Assembly: GCA_902766185.1 (NCBI GenBank)
Contig: CACXCQ010000124.1
Location: 1 to 9,334 of the forward strand
Direction: 5' to 3'
Origin: an uncultured Eubacteriales bacterium
GTDB lineage: Bacteria > Bacillota > Clostridia > Peptostreptococcales > Anaerovoracaceae
Length of the DNA stretch: 9,334 bases
The stretch's first letter is position 1. Each line of letters begins with the position of its first letter. The notes beneath the pieces were generated by a model. It ran no database searches and was not told where the DNA came from. It saw nothing but the letters and a program-made list of their open reading frames with translations. This document shows, in pieces, positions 1-9,167 of the stretch. The position numbers were made by a program, and so were the translations under genes.

Positions 1-60
1 GCATTGGAATAACGACTTTTCTTCCATATCTGACAAAAAACACCTTCTGCACGAAGATCA

Positions 61-101
61 GGTCGAGATAATGGAACGCTGGATTGGAATAAATCTCGAC
101 C
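61..101. repeat. Inverted repeat pair A (GGTCGAGAT / ATCTCGACC)
   Basis: A perfect 9-bp inverted repeat has its left arm at 61-69 and right arm at 93-101. The core word GTCGAGAT is the same as in the second inverted pair at 127-180, and the arm-to-arm offset (31 bp) is also the same. The interior contains ATTGGAATAA (83-92), which also occurs at 3-12. There is no T-run after the right arm, so it does not look like a standard intrinsic terminator. Confidence 0.6.
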
Positions 102-126
102 GCAACGGGCTGACCAGCCTTTTCAG

Positions 127-180
127 ACGAAAAAGTCGAGATCTCTGTGATGTTGAAGCTTCTGAATCTCGACTTTTCGT
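127..180. repeat. Inverted repeat pair B, possible bidirectional terminator
   Basis: The left arm (127-142) and right arm (166-180) pair over 15 bp with one bulged A. The GC-containing core GTCGAGAT/ATCTCGAC is flanked by five A on the left and four T on the right, the layout of a bidirectional intrinsic terminator. The loop is long (23 nt), contains the palindrome GAAGCTTC (155-162), and the T-run is short, so termination is uncertain. It could end a gene lying left of the window, or be part of a dispersed palindromic repeat. Confidence 0.45.
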
Positions 181-453
181 TCAGAAGTTTTGTGGACCCG
201 AACCTAGGGCAGAATGACCAGTCGCGCTAAGGCGCTCCTGGGCTCCGCCATCCGATTGCACTCGCCGTTCAGCTGATGCCTTCTTGCGCAGGCGCATCAC
301 CTGCCCACCGCCCGCCTGGTTTTTCCAAAGACCCGCCCGCGGGAACGTTGCCTGTCAGGATGGGCAGTGAAGAATTCACACCACAATCAAGACTTGACCA
401 TGGATGACACTTCGCTCGGACAGGGCACTCACCACGGGCCGACCAGATCAGGA

Positions 454-469
454 CTGAACTATAGTTCAG
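454..469. promoter_or_regulatory. Perfect 16-bp palindrome, candidate operator 1
   Basis: CTGAACTATAGTTCAG is a perfect dyad of 16 bp. A related site of the same length lies 22 bp downstream. Its centre is about 86 bp upstream of the transcription start predicted for the following promoter. The core GAAC-N4-GTTC resembles the half-sites of Gram-positive LexA boxes and of some TetR-family operators, but the outer bases do not match the LexA consensus CGAAC-N4-GTTCG. No regulator gene is in the window, so the binding protein is unknown. Confidence 0.6.
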
Positions 470-475
470 GATCGG

Positions 476-491
476 CTGAACAACAATTCAG
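476..491. promoter_or_regulatory. Imperfect 16-bp palindrome, candidate operator 2
   Basis: CTGAACAACAATTCAG has the same length, the same outer CTGAA/TTCAG arms and the same left half-site as the perfect palindrome at 454-469. Its centre lies 22 bp (about two helical turns) further downstream, so two dimers would sit on the same DNA face. The centre is near -64 relative to the predicted transcription start, a position commonly used by activators. This is inference from spacing alone. Confidence 0.5.
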
Positions 492-512
492 AAGCGTGCC
501 CCCCGAAGAGGA

Positions 513-541
513 TTGAAATGGAATAACCGCTATTATATAAT
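513..541 (+). promoter_or_regulatory. Sigma-A type promoter of the acyl-CoA synthetase operon
   Basis: The -35 hexamer TTGAAA (513-518) and the perfect -10 hexamer TATAAT (536-541) are separated by exactly 17 bp. The surroundings are AT-rich in an otherwise GC-rich region. Transcription would start near 548, giving a leader of about 97 nt before the ATG at 645. The short inverted repeat TACAT-ATG-ATGTA (549-561) falls right at the predicted start and could be a further protein-binding site. The next gene downstream is on the same strand. Confidence 0.75.
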
Positions 542-582
542 TATCGTGTACATATGATGTATAAGGAAACCGTCAGGCGGAT

Positions 583-600
583 CTTCTGCAAAGGCAGAAG
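583..600 (+). other. Leader hairpin upstream of the acyl-CoA synthetase
   Basis: CTTCTGC (583-589) and GCAGAAG (594-600) form a perfect 7-bp stem with an AAAG tetraloop in the predicted 5' untranslated region. It has no following T-run, so it is not a terminator, and it ends 31 nt before the GGAGG ribosome binding site. It may stabilise the transcript. It also argues against translation starting at the GTG at 600, which would begin on the last base of the stem. Confidence 0.45.
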
Positions 601-644
601 TGAGCCCGTTCCCAGACAGAAATAATGCAGGGGAGGAATTACAA

Positions 645-2309
645 ATGACGACACAGAGGACTTATGATGACAGAATGTTCATCGAGACATTCGAGCACGA
701 ATATACATGGCTGAACGGATTTTTGAGAAATGTTCGGCGCTATGGAAACAAGACGGCGCTGATCGATCCGACTACGGACAAGGAGTGGACATACCGGCAG
801 CTGGATGAGGAATGCAACATGCTGGCCAACGCCCTCAAGGAGGACGGCGTCGGCAAGAACGATGTGGTGATGTCCATCCTGAACAACTGCCCGGAGTTCT
901 GCTTCACCTACATCGCGCCCAGGAAGGTAGGCGCCATCGTGAACCTGGCCAACTTCAAGCTGTCGCCGGGTGAGACCGCAAGGCTCATCGAGCACAACAA
1001 GCCCAAGGTGGTCATCTACTGCGCGGAGATGAAGGACATGGTGGCCGAAGCCGAGAAACTCTCGTCCCACAAGCCTTTGCGCATGATCATGGCGGACAAC
1101 CTGGATGACGAGAAACTGCCTTTGGGGCACATCGCCTACGGAGATTACGTGTATCACCACAGCGCGGACGCGCCGGCTATGGACTTCCCGCATCACATTT
1201 ACGATGAGGTGGTGCGGATGTGTACCAGCGGAACCTCGGCGCTGCCGAAGAACGTGCCGCTGAACGACATCAACGAAGTGCTGTCCGCGCACGATGCCAT
1301 CATGCACTATCCGCTGAACTGCAAAGACATCTGCATGAACATGACACCGCTGTTCCACCGGGGCGGAAGCCATTCCGGCGGGACATGCCCCACCTTCTTC
1401 GTGGGAGCCACGCTGGTGCTGATGCGGGCGTTCTCTCCGAGAGTGACCTTGAACCACGTGGAGAAGTACCACATCACCTTCCTGACGGGATCCCCGTCAT
1501 CCCTGGAAATGCTGGCCCGGACCCAGGAAAAGGATCCGGTGGACATTTCCTCCCTGCGCGGCCTGGTGACCATGGGCGCGCCGCTGGAGAAGGCGGCCTG
1601 CGAGCGGTTCCTGGAGACCCTTACTCCCAACATCCTCAACGGATACGGAACAACGGAGACCTTCTGGAATTCCTTCCTGCGGCCCTACGATCTGCCGGAG
1701 TACGCCGGATCTGTGGGCGGAAGCTGCATCGACGACGAGGTGCGGGTAGTCAAGATCTACGAAGACCGCAAGGCCGAGCCGGATGAGCTGGTCCCCACGG
1801 ATAACGAGACTGTAGGCGAGGTCATCCTCTACTGTCCGGGCAAGACCACATACAGCTACTACAACAATCCGGAAGAGCAGGAGAAGAAGTTCTACAAAGG
1901 CTGGATGTACACCAATGACATCGGCTTCTGGGATGAGAACCTGTACGTGACCATCAACGGCCGTAAGGATGACATGATCATCAGCGCCGGAGAAAACGTC
2001 TACCCGACCCAGGTGGAGGAAGCCATCAACGAATTCGACAAGGTGGCGGACTGCATGGTGACGGCGGTGCCGGACAAAGCCAGAGGGCAGGCCATCGCGG
2101 CCTACGTGATCCCGGCGGATCCGTCCCTTACCGTCCGCGAGGTCTTTGACTTCTGCCTGGAGACCCCCATGCTTTCAGCCTACAAGCGGCCCAGGTGGTA
2201 TAAGATCGTGGATTCACTGCCCATGACCGCCACCGGCAAGAAGATGCACTATGCGCTGAAGCAGCAGGCGGCCAAGGATCTGGAAGCCGGCGAACTGAAG
2301 CGGAAGTAG
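645..2309 (+). CDS. AMP-forming acyl-CoA synthetase (ANL superfamily)
   Basis: The 554-residue product has the full set of class I adenylate-forming motifs, so it should activate a carboxylic acid to acyl-AMP and then acyl-CoA in the cytoplasm. Seen: the phosphate-binding loop at 194-202 (TSGTSALPK), the adenine motif GYGTTE (333-338), the ribose-binding Asp425 in YTNDIG, the hinge GRKDD (439-443) followed by SAGENVYP, and the C-terminal catalytic Lys532 in MTATGKK. The P-loop is unusual: the family norm is TSGTTGxPKG, but here TG is SA and the final G is N. Length is normal for the family. The start at ATG 645 is chosen because GGAGG lies at 632-636; an upstream in-frame GTG at 600 has no ribosome binding site. 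It is first in a four-gene operon, followed by a thioesterase. Substrate cannot be read from sequence; medium-chain, branched or aromatic acids are all possible. Confidence 0.92.
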   Translation: MTTQRTYDDRMFIETFEHEYTWLNGFLRNVRRYGNKTALIDPTTDKEWTYRQLDEECNMLANALKEDGVGKNDVVMSILNNCPEFCFTYIAPRKVGAIVNLANFKLSPGETARLIEHNKPKVVIYCAEMKDMVAEAEKLSSHKPLRMIMADNLDDEKLPLGHIAYGDYVYHHSADAPAMDFPHHIYDEVVRMCTSGTSALPKNVPLNDINEVLSAHDAIMHYPLNCKDICMNMTPLFHRGGSHSGGTCPTFFVGATLVLMRAFSPRVTLNHVEKYHITFLTGSPSSLEMLARTQEKDPVDISSLRGLVTMGAPLEKAACERFLETLTPNILNGYGTTETFWNSFLRPYDLPEYAGSVGGSCIDDEVRVVKIYEDRKAEPDELVPTDNETVGEVILYCPGKTTYSYYNNPEEQEKKFYKGWMYTNDIGFWDENLYVTINGRKDDMIISAGENVYPTQVEEAINEFDKVADCMVTAVPDKARGQAIAAYVIPADPSLTVREVFDFCLETPMLSAYKRPRWYKIVDSLPMTATGKKMHYALKQQAAKDLEAGELKRK

Positions 2310-2348
2310 ATGCGGAAAAGAGCGGAAACAGCCGCGAAGGAGAAAAGT

Positions 2349-2783
2349 ATGTGGAGTTACAGCAGAGAAGTAAACTATTATGAAACGGATCGGATGGGCG
2401 TGATCCACCATTCCAATTACCTGCGGATCCTGGAGGAGGCCCGTATGGCCTGGATGGAGGAGAATCTGATTCCCTACCCGGAGATCGAGCGGCAGGGGAT
2501 CATCGTCCCCTTCACCGAGTCCAGGGCGACCTTCATCAGCTTCCTGCGCTTCGGGGACCGCTTCCGGGTGGACATGGAGCTCTATAAGTTCACCGGACTT
2601 CGGATGAGTTTCCGGTACAAGGTCTACAACGAGACCACCGGGGAGCTCTGTCATGAAGCGACCACCGTGCACTATACCACGACACGGGAGGACTATAAGC
2701 CCGTTTCCGTCAAGAGGACCCATCCGGAACTCTTCGAGAGACTGAAGGCCCTGGTGCACGATTCCGAGGCAAAGGAGAAATAA
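2349..2783 (+). CDS. Acyl-CoA thioesterase, YbgC/FadM (4HBT) hotdog family
   Basis: This 144-residue protein is a single hotdog-fold domain expected to hydrolyse acyl-CoA or aroyl-CoA thioesters in the cytoplasm. The diagnostic N-terminal signature is intact: YYETDRMGVIHHSNY at residues 10-24, with the catalytic Asp at 14 and EEAR at 29-32. Length matches the YbgC/4-hydroxybenzoyl-CoA thioesterase family (about 130-150 residues). ATG 2349 is chosen because AAGGAG (2337-2342) sits 6 nt before it; an earlier in-frame ATG at 2310, directly after the previous stop codon, lacks a good site and would add 13 basic residues outside the fold. The gene lies 39 nt after the acyl-CoA synthetase and overlaps the next start by one base (TAATG). 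Pairing with the synthetase suggests proofreading or product release; the substrate is not determined. Confidence 0.88.
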   Translation: MWSYSREVNYYETDRMGVIHHSNYLRILEEARMAWMEENLIPYPEIERQGIIVPFTESRATFISFLRFGDRFRVDMELYKFTGLRMSFRYKVYNETTGELCHEATTVHYTTTREDYKPVSVKRTHPELFERLKALVHDSEAKEK

Positions 2784-3421
2784 TGCATCACGAGAGTATG
2801 ACATCAAAACGTTCACACACTACGGCGCCGGCGCTGCATATTGCGGCGGCGCTGTGTTTTGCGTTGCTGATCATCGGCGCCGCGGCAGGGCTTTGCGGAT
2901 GCGGAGACGCAGGGGAGACGGATCCCTTCGCCGGCCGCGAGACAGCGGACCTTTCCGTATATGACAGCATGGCCGATCACGATGGGGAGAGCCGTCTGGT
3001 GCTGACCGATGCGGCAGAGGTCTCCAAGCTGATGGAGCAGGGGAAGACGTTCGTCGTCTTCGCAGGTTTTGCGGAATGCGACTACTGCGATCTTTTGCTG
3101 CCCTACCTGAACGATGCGGCAGCGGAGGCGGGCCGGTACGTGGGCTACATCGACACCCGGGCGGATCCGGAGTGGATGACCAACAACGACATCGACGATT
3201 TCGATCTGTTCACCGCCTGCTTCGGCGAGTATCTGGACACCGATGACCGGGGAGAAAAGCACCTCTACACGCCGGACACCTACTTCGTGAAGGACGGCCA
3301 GGTGGTTGCCCGGCACAACGGCGTCCTGGAGGACGTGGACGATCCCGAAAAGCCGCTGACAGAGGGCCAGCAGGAGGAACTGCGGCAGCAGCTGGCGGAA
3401 GAGTTCGCCGCGCTGAAGTAG
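2783..3421 (+). CDS. Thioredoxin-fold lipoprotein with CDYC motif
   Basis: The 212-residue product has a basic N-terminus (KR at 9-10), a hydrophobic stretch at about 17-37 and a lipobox-like LCGC ending at Cys40, so it is probably exported and lipid-anchored on the outer face of the membrane. The mature part resembles a thioredoxin domain: a hydrophobic strand FVVFAGF (90-96), then a CxxC motif CDYC (99-102) at the start of a helix, and a later YTPDTYFVKDGQ segment (162-173) where the thioredoxin cis-proline loop would be. The C-terminus is a charged helix. It probably acts as an extracytoplasmic thiol-disulfide or heme/cofactor redox protein, but its partner is unknown. The start at 2783 has AAAGGAG (2771-2777) and is coupled to the preceding stop; an in-frame ATG at 2798 is an alternative. 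The next gene begins one base after its stop. Confidence 0.75.
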   Translation: MHHESMTSKRSHTTAPALHIAAALCFALLIIGAAAGLCGCGDAGETDPFAGRETADLSVYDSMADHDGESRLVLTDAAEVSKLMEQGKTFVVFAGFAECDYCDLLLPYLNDAAAEAGRYVGYIDTRADPEWMTNNDIDDFDLFTACFGEYLDTDDRGEKHLYTPDTYFVKDGQVVARHNGVLEDVDDPEKPLTEGQQEELRQQLAEEFAALK

Positions 3422-3422
3422 C

Positions 3423-4196
3423 ATGGAGTATTTCTGGAAACAATATCACGATCTTCCGGAGGGACTGGGGTATGAACGGTTTTCCGCGACCCACATCCTG
3501 ACGCTGGCGGTGATCCTTGCGCTGGTCATCGCCATTTCTGTCTGGTTCAAAAGGCAGGACGGGGCCGGGAGGGACAAGGTCCTGTTCGTGATCCCCTGGA
3601 TCATGGTCCTTCTGGAGTGCTGCAAGGACCTGTTCCTGATCCGCGTCCACCAGTTCGGCGTGGGTTACCTGCCTTTGCACATGTGCAGTCTGGGGGTGCT
3701 CGTGTTCCTTCTGGAAGGCTGTTCGAGGACGGAGCGCTGGCGTACCGTATTCAGCGAGATCGCGGTGACGCTGATCCTGCCCGGCGCGGTGGCGGCTCTG
3801 CTTTATCCCGACTGGATCCATCTTTATCCCGTGATGAATTTCATGAACCTGCACGGATTCACCTGGCATGGCCTGCTTTTGCTGTATCCGATCCTGCTGA
3901 TTCTGGCGGGGAGGGTGCACCTGAGCGCGAAACATGTCCATTATGATCTGCTGTTTCTGGCGTGCACGGCGGTGCCGGTATACGTCTTCGACAGGATATT
4001 CGACTGCAATTACATGTTCGTGAACTGGCCGCCGAAGGGGACGCCCCTGGAGTGGATCGCCGGCGTGACGGGGGAGCAGTGGTACCTGGCCGGATACGCG
4101 GTGCTGGCAGTGGTGGTGATCGGCGGTATCTACGCCGTGGTCGGACTGTTAGAAGTGCTTAACTTGGACGCCAAAAAGAACAAGAATTTACGGTGA
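3423..4196 (+). CDS. YwaF/TIGR02206-like integral membrane protein (TMEM164-related)
   Basis: The 257-residue protein is polytopic, with about six to seven hydrophobic segments (near 24-42, 53-72, 83-97, 109-128, 149-163, 176-190, 220-240). Features that recall the YwaF/TIGR02206 family are the LPLHMCS motif (83-89, with His86 and Cys88), His149 in the middle of the protein, and NYMF (196-199) followed by the W-PPKGTPLE stretch before the last helix. That family is related to eukaryotic TMEM164, for which a Cys-dependent acyltransferase activity on ether lipids has been proposed; whether the bacterial members share this is not established. It starts one base after the lipoprotein gene with no clear ribosome binding site, suggesting translational coupling. 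It is the last gene of the first operon. Family assignment is from remembered motifs; the function is open. Confidence 0.78.
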   Translation: MEYFWKQYHDLPEGLGYERFSATHILTLAVILALVIAISVWFKRQDGAGRDKVLFVIPWIMVLLECCKDLFLIRVHQFGVGYLPLHMCSLGVLVFLLEGCSRTERWRTVFSEIAVTLILPGAVAALLYPDWIHLYPVMNFMNLHGFTWHGLLLLYPILLILAGRVHLSAKHVHYDLLFLACTAVPVYVFDRIFDCNYMFVNWPPKGTPLEWIAGVTGEQWYLAGYAVLAVVVIGGIYAVVGLLEVLNLDAKKNKNLR

Positions 4197-4202
4197 AAGT
4201 GG

Positions 4203-4230
4203 TTGACGCAAAGCAAGAGAGTGTTAAAAT
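4203..4230 (+). promoter_or_regulatory. Promoter of the polyferredoxin-PFOR operon
   Basis: TTGACG (4203-4208, one mismatch to TTGACA) and TAAAAT (4225-4230, one mismatch to TATAAT) are 16 bp apart, and TG at 4222-4223 makes an extended -10. It starts only 6 bp after the stop codon of the membrane-protein gene. Transcription would begin near 4237, giving a leader of about 76 nt. No intrinsic terminator is visible between the two operons, so read-through from upstream may also contribute. Confidence 0.65.
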
Positions 4231-4244
4231 AAAAACAAGTGTGT

Positions 4245-4271
4245 ATACAAAATACTGTATCAAACTGTATC
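4245..4271 (+). promoter_or_regulatory. Repeats in the leader, candidate regulator site
   Basis: Just downstream of the predicted transcription start lies an inverted repeat ATACA-N6-TGTAT (4245-4260), and overlapping it a direct repeat ACTGTATC at 4254-4261 and 4264-4271, a period of 10 bp or one helical turn. This position suits a repressor or redox regulator of the PFOR operon. It does not match the Rex consensus, and I cannot name a binding protein. Confidence 0.35.
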
Positions 4272-4312
4272 TAATCAAACAATCAGAAGTTGCTGCAAAA
4301 TGGAGGTAAAAA

Positions 4313-5617
4313 ATGACGAGAATTCAGGAATCAGCGAAACACATCCTGGCGGTACTGCCGGGCGTTGATTGCGGCGGATTCGGAGGATGCGGATATCCTA
4401 CCTGCCAGGCGTGCGCGGAAGCTATCGCCGAGGGCGGATCCGTAGCGCTGTGTCCGGCCTGCAACAAGGATGCGGTCAACGCCATCGCGCAGATCATGGG
4501 TGTGGAGCCGGTAGAGGTGGAGGACAAAGTCGCCTTCGTCAGATGTGCCGGCATCGCGGCTGCGCCGGAACGCTATGTGGTCTGCAAGAGCTGCGATGAA
4601 GCTAAGGAGATCGGTGCCCAGGAAGGCGAATGCAAGTACGGCTGCCTGGGCGTTGGAACATGTATCGACCGGTGCAAGTTCGACGCCATGAAGCTGGAAG
4701 GCGGACGTCTGGTCATCGACAGAGACAAGTGCTCCGGATGCGAAGCATGTCTCTCCGGATGTATTCAGAACATCATCGAGATGATCCCCAGAGATGCCAC
4801 GAACTTCATTCCCTGCTCTTCCAAGGCGGACGAGAAGGAAACCCTGGCCACCTGCAACTACGGCTGCATCGGCTGCGGTGACTGCGCCATGTCCTGCCCC
4901 AAGGACGCCATTGAGATGGTCATGGGAAGAAACGTTGCGGGCAGATATGCCAAGATCGATTACAGCCTTTGCGAGGGCTGCGTGACCTGCACCGTGAAGT
5001 GCCGCAAGAAGATCATCGTGGACACTCTGCATGACCTGACCAAGGCCAAGGAAGAGGTCGCTCTGGTCAGATGCGTGGGCGGCGCGCTGGGAAGCCGCAA
5101 ACTGAAGAAGATGGGTCTTGAGACCTGTGCCGACGTGGCGAAGGTCGACCTGGACGGAAACAACATCTGCGAGTACAGCTGCGCGGGTCTGGGAGACTGT
5201 GTGAAGGTCTGCAGATACGATGCCATCACAAATGAGATGGGCGTAGCGCAGGTTGATCCGGACAAGTGCGTAGGCTGCGGCGACTGCATGAGAGCCTGCC
5301 CGAGAGACAAGATCATCATGGTTCCCTACAAGGGCGTCAAGCAGACAGCCTGCACATCCAAGGCTGATCCCGAAAGACGTCTCGAGGTATGCGGCGTGGG
5401 ATGCATTGGCTGCGGCGACTGCGCGGACAACTGCCCCATGGGCGCGATCACCATGACGGACGGCAATCCCTTCATCGATCACGAGAAGTGCGTGAACTGC
5501 GGTGTCTGCACATATGTCTGCTCCAGAAAGCTCATTGCGGAGCGGCAGGTACCGGAGTACAACTATCTCCAGATGGAAGCGATCAAACTCGACAGTCAGG
5601 ATGAAAGGAAGTGGTAA
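4313..5617 (+). CDS. Soluble RnfB-like polyferredoxin with duplicated module
   Basis: The 434-residue product has 47 cysteines (about 11%) and is almost certainly a multi-[4Fe-4S] electron carrier. Residues 15-50 resemble the four-cysteine Fes domain of RnfB (LPGVDCGG, then CGYPTC), but the first two cysteines are spaced C20-x5-C26 rather than C-x2-C. Two copies of an RnfB C-terminal unit follow, about 73-236 and 249-409. Each has VxxVRCxG, a C-x3-C-x5-C-x3-C site (107-121; 286-300), a CxxCxxCxxxC site (140-150; 319-329), a lone Cys in CxSKAD (168; 347), a five-Cys GCIGCGDC site (181-195; 360-374) and a last CxxCxxCxxxC site (220-230; 393-403). That predicts about eight clusters plus the Fes one. 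Unlike RnfB of Rnf complexes it has no N-terminal membrane helix. GGAGGT (4302-4307) sets the start. It ends 2 nt before the PFOR gene, suggesting it exchanges electrons with PFOR. Confidence 0.88.
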   Translation: MTRIQESAKHILAVLPGVDCGGFGGCGYPTCQACAEAIAEGGSVALCPACNKDAVNAIAQIMGVEPVEVEDKVAFVRCAGIAAAPERYVVCKSCDEAKEIGAQEGECKYGCLGVGTCIDRCKFDAMKLEGGRLVIDRDKCSGCEACLSGCIQNIIEMIPRDATNFIPCSSKADEKETLATCNYGCIGCGDCAMSCPKDAIEMVMGRNVAGRYAKIDYSLCEGCVTCTVKCRKKIIVDTLHDLTKAKEEVALVRCVGGALGSRKLKKMGLETCADVAKVDLDGNNICEYSCAGLGDCVKVCRYDAITNEMGVAQVDPDKCVGCGDCMRACPRDKIIMVPYKGVKQTACTSKADPERRLEVCGVGCIGCGDCADNCPMGAITMTDGNPFIDHEKCVNCGVCTYVCSRKLIAERQVPEYNYLQMEAIKLDSQDERKW

Positions 5618-5619
5618 CG

Positions 5620-9150
<3,531 letters not shown>

Positions 9151-9167
9151 AGAAAGGAGTGAATTCA

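Larger units (their letters stand above)
1..453. other. Gene-free region with repeats; no convincing CDS
   Basis: I find no gene that can be supported here. The + strand is open from position 2 to a TGA at 215-217, and the - strand is open from 226 down to the left edge, but neither frame has a convincing start with a ribosome binding site, and the two overlap. A 38-codon ATG frame on the - strand (297 to 181) is rich in Arg, Gly, Ser and Ala and also lacks a good ribosome binding site. The segment carries short inverted repeats, including GTGAA-GAA-TTCAC at 367-379 and the octamer CCCGCGGG at 336-343. It may be the tail of an upstream gene, a degenerate dispersed repeat or a structured RNA; the sequence alone does not decide. 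Confidence 0.5.

Noticed and set aside
1..200. A CRISPR array, from the repeated GTCGAGAT words
   Set aside because: The repeats are only 8-9 bp and alternate in orientation, unlike direct CRISPR repeats with unique spacers.
456..467. A LexA (SOS) box, from the core GAAC-N4-GTTC
   Set aside because: The Gram-positive consensus needs CGAAC...GTTCG; here the flanks are T and A, the sites lie far upstream of the promoter, and the operon has no DNA repair gene.
600..644. GTG at 600 as the start of the acyl-CoA synthetase
   Set aside because: It lies on the last base of a leader hairpin, has no ribosome binding site, and a strong GGAGG precedes the ATG at 645.
541..644. A riboswitch or T-box in the leader of the first operon
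   Set aside because: The leader is about 97 nt, has one small hairpin, no T-box sequence, no terminator/antiterminator pair and no riboswitch core that I recognise.
2310..2348. ATG at 2310 as the start of the thioesterase
   Set aside because: The added 13 residues are basic and outside the hotdog fold, while AAGGAG is correctly spaced for ATG 2349.
4244..4261. A Rex redox-repressor site near the PFOR promoter
   Set aside because: Rex sites resemble TTGTTAA-N4-TTAACAA; the dyad here is ATACA-N6-TGTAT and does not fit.
4331..5482. A 383-codon open frame on the - strand opposite the polyferredoxin gene
   Set aside because: It is antisense to the regular cysteine motifs and its Ala/His/Val-rich composition reflects the complementary codons; no start signal supports it.
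4313..5617. The polyferredoxin as a genuine Rnf complex subunit
   Set aside because: No N-terminal membrane helix is present and no rnfA, C, D, E or G gene is in the window; the neighbours are PFOR and an NfnA-type gene.
5611..5619. GTG at 5611 as the PFOR start
   Set aside because: The Shine-Dalgarno-like AAAGGA ends one base before it, which is too close; ATG 5620 fits both spacing and the family N-terminus.
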